16,896 bases of DNA, taken from contig CAAEDX010000058.1 in the NCBI GenBank assembly GCA_900754715.1, forward strand, positions 1-16,896, read 5' to 3'. The first letter of the stretch is position 1, and every line of letters starts with the position of its first letter. Positions 6,374 to 13,770 of this stretch are shown here, in pieces. This DNA is from Erysipelotrichaceae bacterium. GTDB lineage: Bacteria; Bacillota_I; Bacilli_A; Erysipelotrichales; Erysipelotrichaceae. A model generated the notes under the pieces. It ran no database searches. It worked only from the letters and a program-made list of their open reading frames with translations, and had not been told where the DNA came from. The translations under genes were made by a program, and so were the position numbers.

Positions 6374-8222
6374 GCCGATCGGCAGGCGTCCCGACAATTT
6401 CTGGAAGACGCTTGGCACTTTGCTTCATTACATGGGCAATCATAAGTTTCTGCTGCTGATCGTGGCCGTGCTCGTCTCGCTCAGCGCCCTGGCCAATTTG
6501 CTTGGCACATATATGCTCAAACCGATCGTCAATGAGTATATCGTTCCCCGCGACATGGCAGGCCTGATCCGCGCGGTGGCGCTTACTGCTTGCATTTACG
6601 CGGGCGGCGTGCTCTCGGCCTATGGCTATACGCAGATCATGGTCGTGGTCGCCCAGAAGATCGTCGGTGAGATCCGTGAGGATCTGTTCCATCGCATGCA
6701 GTCATTGCCGCTGCGTTATTTTGACACGAATGCCAATGGGGATACGATGAGCCGTTTCACTAATGATGTCGATACGATCTCAGACGCTCTCAACAACAGC
6801 TTTGCGATGATGGTCCAAAGTTTCATCCAGATCGTGGGCACGCTGACGCTGATCTTCATCCTGAACTGGCAGCTCTCGCTGATCGTACTTGTCTGCTATA
6901 TCCTCATGTTTGCTTACATTCAGTTCAGCGGACGGCGCAGCCGGTATTATTTCGGGGAACAGCAGCGCAGCCTCGGCCTGCTCAACGGCTTCATCGAAGA
7001 GATGATCCAGGGGCAGAAGGTCGTGAAGGTGTTCAATCACGAAGAAGCGAACATGACGAAGTTCCGCGCCCGCAATGGCGAGCTGCAGCAGGCGGCGACC
7101 AGCGCCCTCGCCTATGCCGGGACGATGGTGCCGATGGTCGTCAGCCTCTCTTATGTCAATTATGCGATCGTGGCCATCATCGGCGGCATCATGGCGATCA
7201 ATGGCTGGACCGATGTGGGCTCGCTGGCCAGTTATCTCGTATTCGTGCGTCAGACCGCGATGCCGATCAATCAGTTCACCAGTCAGTCGAACCTGATCCT
7301 CACCGCCATGAGCGGCGCGGAGCGCATCTTTGCGCTGATGGAACAAGAGCCGGAGATCGATGAGGGCAAGGTCACGCTGACCAGCGTGGCGCGCCGCAAT
7401 GACGGCACACTGTACGAATGTCCGCAGAACAGCGGCATGTGGGCCTGGCGCCATCCCCGGGACAATGGCAAGGTCGAGCTCGTTGAGCTGCGCGGCGATG
7501 TGCGCTTCGATCATGTCGATTTCAGTTATGACAAAGGACATCCGATCCTGCATGAGGTCTCGCTCTATGCGAAGCCCGGACAGAAGATCGCTTTTGTGGG
7601 ATCGACCGGCGCTGGCAAGACGACGATCACCAATCTGATCAACCGCTTCTATGATGTCGACAGCGGAAGCATCACGTATGACGGCATCGATGTCCGGCTG
7701 ATCCGCAAGGCTGATCTGCGCCGCTCACTGTCCATCGTGCTGCAGGATACGCATCTGTTCACCGGCACGATCGCGGACAACATCCGTTTCGGCAAGCTGG
7801 GCGCGTCGATGGAGGAAGTGGTCAGGGCCGCCAAGCTGGCTAATGCGGATTCATTCATTCGCCGTCTGCCCAAGGGATATGAGACATGGGTGAGCGGTGA
7901 TGGCGCTTCGCTTTCACAGGGGCAGCGGCAGCTGCTGGCGATCGCCAGGGCAGCGATCGCAGCCCCGCCGGTGCTCATCCTCGATGAGGCGACCAGCTCT
8001 GTCGATACCCGCACCGAGCGGCTGATCGAAAAAGGCATGGATTCGTTGATGGAGGGGCGTACGGTGTTCGTCATCGCGCACCGTCTGTCTACCGTGCGCA
8101 ATGCCGACGCGATCATGGTGCTCGATCATGGGCGCATCATCGAGCGCGGCTCACACGATGAACTGATCGCGCGAAAAGGCATATATTATCAGCTGTATAC
8201 AGGAATGTTTGAGCTTTCTTAA
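6366..8222 (+). CDS. ABC exporter half-transporter with catalytic ATP site (YfiC-like)
   Basis: 618 residues, overlapping the previous gene by eight bases. Six-helix domain first, then a nucleotide-binding domain with Walker A GSTGAGKTT (412-420), Walker B LILDE (D540, E541) and switch His H572, all canonical. Its signature is LSQGQ (516-520) instead of LSGGQ. In the dimer, this weak signature faces the degenerate Walker site of the partner, while the partner's normal VSGGQ faces this intact site, so only one ATP site should be fully active. A hydrophilic insert of about 35 residues (near 340-375, with YECPQNSGMWAWRHP) separates the membrane and ATPase parts; similar inserts occur in YfiC-type proteins. 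No hairpin terminator is seen after it. Confidence 0.93.
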   Translation: MAKPIGRRPDNFWKTLGTLLHYMGNHKFLLLIVAVLVSLSALANLLGTYMLKPIVNEYIVPRDMAGLIRAVALTACIYAGGVLSAYGYTQIMVVVAQKIVGEIREDLFHRMQSLPLRYFDTNANGDTMSRFTNDVDTISDALNNSFAMMVQSFIQIVGTLTLIFILNWQLSLIVLVCYILMFAYIQFSGRRSRYYFGEQQRSLGLLNGFIEEMIQGQKVVKVFNHEEANMTKFRARNGELQQAATSALAYAGTMVPMVVSLSYVNYAIVAIIGGIMAINGWTDVGSLASYLVFVRQTAMPINQFTSQSNLILTAMSGAERIFALMEQEPEIDEGKVTLTSVARRNDGTLYECPQNSGMWAWRHPRDNGKVELVELRGDVRFDHVDFSYDKGHPILHEVSLYAKPGQKIAFVGSTGAGKTTITNLINRFYDVDSGSITYDGIDVRLIRKADLRRSLSIVLQDTHLFTGTIADNIRFGKLGASMEEVVRAAKLANADSFIRRLPKGYETWVSGDGASLSQGQRQLLAIARAAIAAPPVLILDEATSSVDTRTERLIEKGMDSLMEGRTVFVIAHRLSTVRNADAIMVLDHGRIIERGSHDELIARKGIYYQLYTGMFELS

Positions 8223-8226
8223 AATT

Positions 8227-8250
8227 TATACACAGAAAATGAAATGTATA
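8227..8250. promoter_or_regulatory. AT-rich inverted repeat, possible operator
   Basis: TATACA (8227-8232) and TGTATA (8245-8250) form perfect 6-bp arms around a 12-base spacer, just upstream of the extended -10 at 8272-8280. Position and symmetry fit a repressor or activator site; the TetR regulator encoded in the same unit is the obvious candidate. There is no direct evidence of binding. Confidence 0.35.
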
Positions 8251-8271
8251 GATGAAACTTTATTTTGACTC

Positions 8272-8280
8272 TGTTATAAT
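8272..8280 (+). promoter_or_regulatory. Extended -10 promoter of the MntP-like/TetR/activase unit
   Basis: TGTTATAAT is a perfect extended -10 element. No good -35 lies at the usual distance (a TTGACT at 8265-8270 is too close), as expected for promoters that rely on the TG motif. The predicted start near 8287 gives a leader of about 45 bases, too short for a yybP-ykoY manganese riboswitch. Confidence 0.6.
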
Positions 8281-8292
8281 TGTTCAGATCAC

Positions 8293-8310
8293 TGCGGCAT
8301 GAAAGCCGCA
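8293..8310 (+). other. Leader hairpin before the MntP-like gene
   Basis: TGCGGC (8293-8298), loop ATGAAA, GCCGCA (8305-8310): a perfect 6-bp stem near the 5' end of the predicted transcript, about 20 bases before the ATG. No T-run follows and the ribosome binding site is not within it, so RNA stability is a more likely role than attenuation. Confidence 0.4.
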
Positions 8311-8332
8311 AGGGAATCGAGGAGGAAAGGAC

Positions 8333-8890
8333 ATGCATTCGGTACTGACGGTATTGCTGCTGGGCGCGACCTGTACAGACAGCTTTGTGGCGATGATGGA
8401 ACGCGGTTCCAATATGCGCGAGATGCGCCTGGCCAAAAGCGGCTGCTACGCGATGATCTTCGCGGCGGTAAATACATTGATGCTGGCGCTGGGCATGGGG
8501 GTGAGCAGCACGCTGCGTTCGTCGCTGAGCCTGGAAGAAGGCAGGATATTGCCGGCATGCTTCTTGATCGGTCTGGCGACCTTCCTGCTGGTCAAGATGC
8601 TGCATCGGGCGAAATTCGTGGAACATCTCGATCTTGGCTTCAGCTACCGCAAGAGCCTGCGGCTGGCAGCTGAGACCGGCTTGGATACGCTGATCCTCGG
8701 CGCAGCGCTCGGCTTTCTGCACATGGCGCCGCTTCCGCTGATGAGCGGGATGTTCCTGATCTCGTTCGCGGCGATCTTTGCGGCACTGTGGATCGGCTAC
8801 TATCTGGGCGCTGCTTATCAGCGGATCATGATCGTAGGCACCTCCATGGTCTACTATGCCACGACGCTGTTTCTGCTGCTGCCGGCTTAA
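8333..8890 (+). CDS. MntP-like (DUF204) six-helix membrane protein, putative cation exporter
   Basis: 185 residues, the length of MntP manganese exporters, with about six hydrophobic helices in two similar halves. Each half begins with a small-residue/Asp motif: TCTDSF with D16 in the first helix and TGLDTL with D118 in the fourth. Paired membrane Asp at these places is what the MntP/DUF204 family shows, but much of the rest is diverged, so this may be a relative with a different substrate. Strong GGAGGAAAGG site before ATG 8333. It is the first gene after the promoter at 8272, and tetR follows after 32 bases holding a hairpin. No manganese riboswitch is present. Related YtaF-type proteins of unknown role are an alternative. 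Confidence 0.6.
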   Translation: MHSVLTVLLLGATCTDSFVAMMERGSNMREMRLAKSGCYAMIFAAVNTLMLALGMGVSSTLRSSLSLEEGRILPACFLIGLATFLLVKMLHRAKFVEHLDLGFSYRKSLRLAAETGLDTLILGAALGFLHMAPLPLMSGMFLISFAAIFAALWIGYYLGAAYQRIMIVGTSMVYYATTLFLLLPA

Positions 8891-8899
8891 GCGCCGGCA
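8880..8899 (+). other. Intercistronic hairpin
   Basis: TGCCGGC (8880-8886), loop TTAAGC (holding the stop codon), GCCGGCA (8893-8899): a perfect 7-bp GC-rich stem between the MntP-like gene and tetR. No T-run follows, so it is not a normal terminator; it could stabilise or process the upstream message and set different expression of the two genes. Confidence 0.5.
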
Positions 8900-8922
8900 T
8901 CTGAACGACGGGAGTGGATGGT

Positions 8923-9483
8923 ATGGAACATCGCAAAGCGAGGATGAAGGATTTTCTGGCAGAGAGCCTGGCTGCGCTCATGCAGGAAAAGCCTTTTGAA
9001 AAGATAACGATCAAACAGATCTGTGACCGCACGGGAGTGATCCGTGCCACATTCTACAATCACTTTGAAGACAAATATGACGCGCTGAACTACATCTGCG
9101 GCATGATGCTCTGTGATGAGCATGAGAAATTGCTCACAGCGGGCGATATGGAAGGATACGTCCGTTCGCTGTGCACGCTGATCCATGCCCATGCCGCGTT
9201 TTTCCGCAAGGCATTTCAGGTGCAAGGGCAGAATGATTTTGATACCATGTTTCTGAATGCCGCAGGCAGAGGCATCCTCATGGTGCTCGAGCAGCACGAT
9301 ATCGCTTGCGATCCTTACCGCAGCGATGAGCTTGCGCTGTATTTTGCCAACGCGTTCATGTATCTGTGCAAGAACTGGCTGCGGAAAGGCTGCGTGATGA
9401 GCGCGCCGGAATTCTGCGCCTACAGCCTGGGCCTGCTGATGAACGGCCTAAAAGAATATATCGGCAACAAAGGAAAGATATGA
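8923..9483 (+). CDS. TetR/AcrR-family transcriptional regulator
   Basis: 186 residues, typical TetR size. The N-terminal helix-turn-helix lies at about 28-48 (ITIKQICDRTGVIRATFYNHF), close to the TetR consensus and ending in the FYNHF-x-DK turn. The C-terminal two-thirds is helical and would form the ligand and dimer domain; it is of the kind grouped with DhaS-like regulators, though that placement is tentative. ATG 8923 follows GGGAG by eight bases; a GTG at 8914 is in frame but overlaps the site. It is 16 bases before the activase gene, so it probably controls that system and itself. The AT-rich repeat at 8227-8250 and sequences near its own start are places to look for its operator. Confidence 0.88.
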   Translation: MEHRKARMKDFLAESLAALMQEKPFEKITIKQICDRTGVIRATFYNHFEDKYDALNYICGMMLCDEHEKLLTAGDMEGYVRSLCTLIHAHAAFFRKAFQVQGQNDFDTMFLNAAGRGILMVLEQHDIACDPYRSDELALYFANAFMYLCKNWLRKGCVMSAPEFCAYSLGLLMNGLKEYIGNKGKI

Positions 9484-9499
9484 ACGATGGGGTGATGGA

Positions 9500-12430
9500 A
9501 TGACATATCGTATCGGATTTGATATCGGAAGCACGACGATCAAGGCCGTTGTGATGGATGACAATGGCAATATATTGTATAAGAGCTATGAGCGCCACAT
9601 GGCGCAGATCCGCGAGATGGCGCTCAAGAAGCTGGAAGAGCTCAAGGATATGCTTGGCAGCGAGCCATTCTATTTCGCGCTGAGCGGCAGTGCCGCCCTG
9701 GGCATGAGCCAGGAAGGCAGCCTGCCTTTCGTCCAGGAAGTATTTGCCAGCGCCCAGGCAGTGCGCAAGCATTATCCAGAAGTCGACGCCGCGATCGAGC
9801 TGGGCGGTGAAGACGCTAAGATCTTGTTTTTCCAGGGCGCCGTGGAACAGCGCATGAACTCTACCTGTGCCGGCGGCACCGGGGCCTTCATCGATCAGAT
9901 GGCCTCGCTGCTCAACATCGATCTGGAGACGATGGATCGTCTCAGCCTGGAGCATCACCGGCTGTATCCGATCGCGTCGCGCTGCGGCGTGTTCGCCAAG
10001 ACGGATATCCAGCCGCTGATCAATCAGGGCGCGGATAAAGCGGATCTGTGCGCAAGCATCTTCCAGGCCGTGGTCGACCAGACCATCACTTCGCTGGCGC
10101 AAGGACACCGCATCGAAGGCAATATCTTGTTTTTGGGCGGCCCGCTCTATTTCATGAAAGGCCTGCGGCAGCGTTTCCGTGCGACGCTCGATCTCGATGA
10201 GGATCATGCGGTATGTCCGGACATCGCCATTCATTTTGTGGCATTCGGCACCGCGATCTGCGCCAGCGAGCGCTTCACTTATGATGAGCTGCATCAGAAG
10301 CTGGAAGCGCTGAAGGACATGCCGGTCAAGGAAGAGGAGAGCGAACCGCTCTTTGAAAGCAAAGAAGATTACGAGCGCTTCGTCCGCCGCCATCAGCGCA
10401 GCGATGTGAGCTATGGCGACATCTCGACTTATGAAGGAAAAGCGTACCTGGGCGTGGACAGCGGCAGCACGACGACCAAGCTGGTGCTGGTCGGCGAGCA
10501 TGAAGAACTGCTTTATGAGGCCTACACTTCAAACCAGGGCAGTCCGCTCGATGTCGTGGTGGAGCATCTGAAGAAGATCTATGCGCTCGGCAAGGAGCGC
10601 ATCACGATCGCCGGCAGCTGCGCGACCGGCTATGGCGAGGAGCTCATGAAGCATGCCTTCCATCTCGATGAAGGTGCAGTGGAGACGATGGCGCACTATG
10701 AGGCAGCCCGTCATTTCAATCCGAATGTCGATTATATCCTGGATATCGGCGGCCAGGACATCAAATGCTTCAAGATCAAGGATGGCCGCATCGATGACAT
10801 CGTGCTCAATGAGGCATGTTCCTCTGGCTGCGGCTCATTCCTGGAGACGTTTGCAAAAAGCCTGGGATACAGCGCCCAAGAGTTTGCGCAGCTGGGCCTG
10901 AAGGCGCGACATCCGGTCAACCTGGGCACACGCTGCACAGTGTTCATGAACTCCGGTGTCAAGCAGGCGCAGAAAAACGGCGCGAGCATCGAAGACATCT
11001 CGGCCGGCCTGTGCCGCAGCGTGGTCAAGAATGCGCTGTATAAGGTCATCCGCGCCCGCCGGCGCGAGGATATCGGTGATGAGATCGTCGTGCAGGGCGG
11101 AACGTTCCGCAATGACAGCGTGCTGCGCAGCTTTGAGCAGGAGCTGGGCACCGAGGTCATCCGTCCCAGCATCGCGCATCTGATGGGGGCATATGGCGCG
11201 GCATTGATCGCCAAGCGTCATTCGCATGGCACTTCCGCCATCTTGAATGCGCAGCAGGTCGAGCAGTTCACCCATGCTTCTAAAGGCGCGGTATGCAACG
11301 GTTGCACGAACCACTGCGCGCTGACCATCAATGTGTTTGCGGACGGCGAGCGGCTGATCGCCGGCAACAAATGCGAAAAGCCGACGCTGCATGCCGGCGC
11401 GAAAAAGGAAGAGCTGCCGGACCTGTATAAAGTCAAGAACGAGCTGCTGCGCAGCTATCGGGGCCGTTATCATCATGAGAAGAAGGTCGGCATCCCGCTC
11501 GTGCTCAACATGTATGATCTCTTGCCGTTCTGGGTGGAATTCTTCCATCAGCTTGGCTATGAGACGCTCATCTCGCCGCAGACGAACAAGGCGATGTATC
11601 ACAGTGCGCAGCACAGCATCCCCAGTGATACGGCGTGTCTGCCGGCCAAGGTCGTGCATGGCCACATCCAGTGGCTGCTGGATCAGCATGTGGAGCGGAT
11701 CTTCTATCCGTGCATGACCTACAATGTGGATGAGCAGATCAGTGATAATCATTTCAACTGCCCGCTGGTCGCTTATTATCCGGAACAGATCGGGGCAAAC
11801 ATGGATCTGGAGGGAACAGACTATATCCATCCATACATCGTCCTGGATGACATGAAGAATTTTGAGAAACGCATCAGTGAGGTCTTTGCGGCGCATGATA
11901 TGCCGCATGAGCGCCGGCTCATCCGCAAGGCGGCCGAAGCGGGCATGCGCGAGTATCAGGCATTCCACGCGCGCTTGCACGAAGAGCACGAAAGGGCCGT
12001 TGCCTATGCCCGCGCGCATGGTCATCCGATCGCGGTGGTCTGCGGCCGTCCGTATCACGGAGATCCGTACATCTCGCATGAGATCACCAAGCTGCTCACC
12101 CAGCTGGGCTTCGTCGTCGTGAGCGAAGAGAGCGTGCCGATGCAGGAAAAGCGTGAGGTCGGCGTGCTCAATCAGTGGACATATCATGCCCGTCTGTATC
12201 AGGCGGCATACTATGCGGCCGCGCAGCCGGACATGGAACTGATCCATCTGGTCAGCTTCGGCTGCGGCATCGATGCGATCACCAGTGATGAGGTGAAAGC
12301 GATCCTGAAACAAAAAGATCGCTTCTATACCCAGATCAAGATCGATGAGATCGATAACCTGGGCGCGGTAAAGATCCGCCTGCGTTCGCTGAAAGCGGCC
12401 GTTGAAGAGCGAAAGGAGGAAATCGCATGA
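9500..12430 (+). CDS. Tandem 2-hydroxyacyl-CoA dehydratase activase with DUF2229 domain
   Basis: 976 residues, cytoplasmic. There are two activase (BadF/HgdC, ASKHA ATPase) units. Unit one starts at DIGSTTIK (D8) and keeps the two cluster cysteines C123 (NSTCAGGTGAF) and C162 (SRCGVFAKTD). Unit two starts at DSGSTTTK (D320) and keeps C440 (NEACSSGCGSF) and C479 (GTRCTVFMNSG). In HgdC the matching cysteines hold one 4Fe-4S cluster at a dimer interface; here the two units may form that dimer within one chain. A third part (about 595 to the end) has C599-x2-C602-x3-C606 and C625, then a DUF2229-like region (about 660-880). Known relatives use ATP hydrolysis to fire a low-potential electron into a dehydratase or double-cubane protein. 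The next gene overlaps it by ATGA. The substrate is unknown. Confidence 0.9.
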   Translation: MTYRIGFDIGSTTIKAVVMDDNGNILYKSYERHMAQIREMALKKLEELKDMLGSEPFYFALSGSAALGMSQEGSLPFVQEVFASAQAVRKHYPEVDAAIELGGEDAKILFFQGAVEQRMNSTCAGGTGAFIDQMASLLNIDLETMDRLSLEHHRLYPIASRCGVFAKTDIQPLINQGADKADLCASIFQAVVDQTITSLAQGHRIEGNILFLGGPLYFMKGLRQRFRATLDLDEDHAVCPDIAIHFVAFGTAICASERFTYDELHQKLEALKDMPVKEEESEPLFESKEDYERFVRRHQRSDVSYGDISTYEGKAYLGVDSGSTTTKLVLVGEHEELLYEAYTSNQGSPLDVVVEHLKKIYALGKERITIAGSCATGYGEELMKHAFHLDEGAVETMAHYEAARHFNPNVDYILDIGGQDIKCFKIKDGRIDDIVLNEACSSGCGSFLETFAKSLGYSAQEFAQLGLKARHPVNLGTRCTVFMNSGVKQAQKNGASIEDISAGLCRSVVKNALYKVIRARRREDIGDEIVVQGGTFRNDSVLRSFEQELGTEVIRPSIAHLMGAYGAALIAKRHSHGTSAILNAQQVEQFTHASKGAVCNGCTNHCALTINVFADGERLIAGNKCEKPTLHAGAKKEELPDLYKVKNELLRSYRGRYHHEKKVGIPLVLNMYDLLPFWVEFFHQLGYETLISPQTNKAMYHSAQHSIPSDTACLPAKVVHGHIQWLLDQHVERIFYPCMTYNVDEQISDNHFNCPLVAYYPEQIGANMDLEGTDYIHPYIVLDDMKNFEKRISEVFAAHDMPHERRLIRKAAEAGMREYQAFHARLHEEHERAVAYARAHGHPIAVVCGRPYHGDPYISHEITKLLTQLGFVVVSEESVPMQEKREVGVLNQWTYHARLYQAAYYAAAQPDMELIHLVSFGCGIDAITSDEVKAILKQKDRFYTQIKIDEIDNLGAVKIRLRSLKAAVEERKEEIA

Positions 12431-13716
12431 ACTACGGAGTGTTCACCCCGGAGATGAAGCAGACCCATACGATCCTTGTGCCGGGCATGCTCGCCATCCA
12501 TTTCCGGCTGTTTCCCGCCATCTTTGAGACGGGCGGCTACCATGTCGAAGTACTGTACAATGAAGGAGATGAAGTGGTGGAGGAAGGCCTCAGCCACGTA
12601 CATAACGATACTTGTTATCCGGCCCTGCTCGTCATCGGCCAGATGATCGCGGCGCTGAAGAGCGGAAAGTATGACTTGAACAAAGTAGCGCTGGCCATCA
12701 CCCAGACGGGCGGCGGCTGCCGCGCCAGCAACTATATCTTCCTGCTGCGCAAGGCGCTGGCCATGGAAGGATGGGCGCATATTCCGGTGCTTTCGGTCAA
12801 CTTCTCTGGTCTGGAGAAAGAAAACGCCGTGGCGCTGACTTTGCCGCTGGGCAAGAAGCTGCTCTATGCTTTCCTTTATGGCGACGCGATGATGTGGCTG
12901 CGAAATCAAGTCAAGCCCTATGAGCGCAGCGCCGGGGATACTGACCGTCTGGTCGATCAGCTGATCAGCGAGCTCGAGGATAAGTTTCGCCGCAATGATT
13001 ACAGCGCCAGCAAGGAATTTTACCGGGATATCATCCGTCGTTTTGCGGCCATCCCGCGTCATCAGCAGAAGAAGATCAGAGTCGGCATCGTCGGCGAGAT
13101 CTATATGAAATATGCGCCGCTGGGCAATCATCATCTGGAAGACTTCCTGATCGAGGAGGGCTTTGAGCCGGTGCTCAGCGGAGTGGCGGATTTCGGGCTG
13201 TACTGCCTGGAGAACGCCCGTGTCGATCATCGCTATTATCACCGTCATGCGCTGACATCCCCGTTTCTGACGCTGGCGGAAAATATCTTGATGCGGATGC
13301 AGGAAACGTTCATCCGCCTGGTGGAAGAGGATGGCACCTTCCATGCGCCGGATCGCTTTCGTGATGTCATCCGCAACGCGGAAGGCTTCATCGATCAGGG
13401 CGTGAAGATGGGCGAGGGCTGGCTGCTGACGGCCGAGATCGTCTCATTGATCAAGGAAGGCGTCTCCAATATCGTCTCGGCTCAGCCGTTCGGCTGTCTG
13501 CCTAACCATATCGTGGCCAAGGGCATGGCACGCCGCATCAAGGAAGCGTATCCGCAGTCCAACCTGGTGGCCATTGATTATGACCCCAGCGCATCACGTG
13601 TCAACCAGGAGAACCGCATCCGCCTGATGCTGGCGAACGCGCGTCTTTCTGAGGAAGAGCTGGAGGATGACACGCAATGTGCTTATGCCGGGGCAAAGAA
13701 GGAAAAATACGCATGA
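12427..13716 (+). CDS. 2-hydroxyacyl-CoA dehydratase (HgdB-like) domain protein
   Basis: 429 residues. It resembles the C-terminal part of the roughly 1400-residue activase-related proteins of anaerobic Firmicutes, and more distantly HgdB/FldC dehydratase subunits and double-cubane cluster proteins. Likely cluster cysteines are C63 (NDTCYPA), C98 (GGGCRASNY) and C357 (FGCLPNH), each in a strongly patterned segment. It would receive the electron from the activase encoded just upstream and use it on a bound substrate or pass it to an iron-sulfur cluster. Its ATG shares four bases with the activase stop, and AAAGGAGG lies just before it, so the two are made together. Lengths add to 1405, matching the single-chain form, so this is probably a natural gene split. 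The reaction is unknown. Confidence 0.85.
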   Translation: MNYGVFTPEMKQTHTILVPGMLAIHFRLFPAIFETGGYHVEVLYNEGDEVVEEGLSHVHNDTCYPALLVIGQMIAALKSGKYDLNKVALAITQTGGGCRASNYIFLLRKALAMEGWAHIPVLSVNFSGLEKENAVALTLPLGKKLLYAFLYGDAMMWLRNQVKPYERSAGDTDRLVDQLISELEDKFRRNDYSASKEFYRDIIRRFAAIPRHQQKKIRVGIVGEIYMKYAPLGNHHLEDFLIEEGFEPVLSGVADFGLYCLENARVDHRYYHRHALTSPFLTLAENILMRMQETFIRLVEEDGTFHAPDRFRDVIRNAEGFIDQGVKMGEGWLLTAEIVSLIKEGVSNIVSAQPFGCLPNHIVAKGMARRIKEAYPQSNLVAIDYDPSASRVNQENRIRLMLANARLSEEELEDDTQCAYAGAKKEKYA

Positions 13717-13718
13717 GC

Positions 13719-13743
13719 AAACAGGATGCATGTCCTGTTTTTC
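13719..13743 (+). terminator. Intrinsic terminator after the dehydratase gene
   Basis: AAACAGGA (13719-13726), loop TGCATG, TCCTGTTT (13733-13740), a perfect 8-bp stem running into a T-rich tail. It begins two bases after the stop codon. No separate promoter is evident between it and the next gene at 13771, so that gene may depend on read-through or on a weak unseen promoter. Confidence 0.8.
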
Positions 13744-13770
13744 TCTGTGTATCCTCAAGGAGGAACAGGC

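Noticed and set aside
8223..8332. Manganese (yybP-ykoY) riboswitch before the MntP-like gene
   Set aside because: The predicted leader is only about 45 bases with one short hairpin; the riboswitch needs about 100 bases and its conserved loops are not seen.
9356..10501. Minus-strand open frame of 381 codons across the tetR end and activase start
   Set aside because: It spans the ends of two well-supported + strand genes and has no recognisable domain.
10835..12313. Long open frame of 492 codons on the minus strand inside the activase gene
   Set aside because: It lies wholly antisense to a protein with recognisable catalytic motifs, and its product is rich in His, Arg and Asp as expected from reading GC-biased codons backwards. 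No binding site or family pattern was seen.
12325..13344. Minus-strand open frame of 339 codons in the dehydratase gene
   Set aside because: Antisense shadow of a conserved gene; composition and lack of motifs argue against coding.
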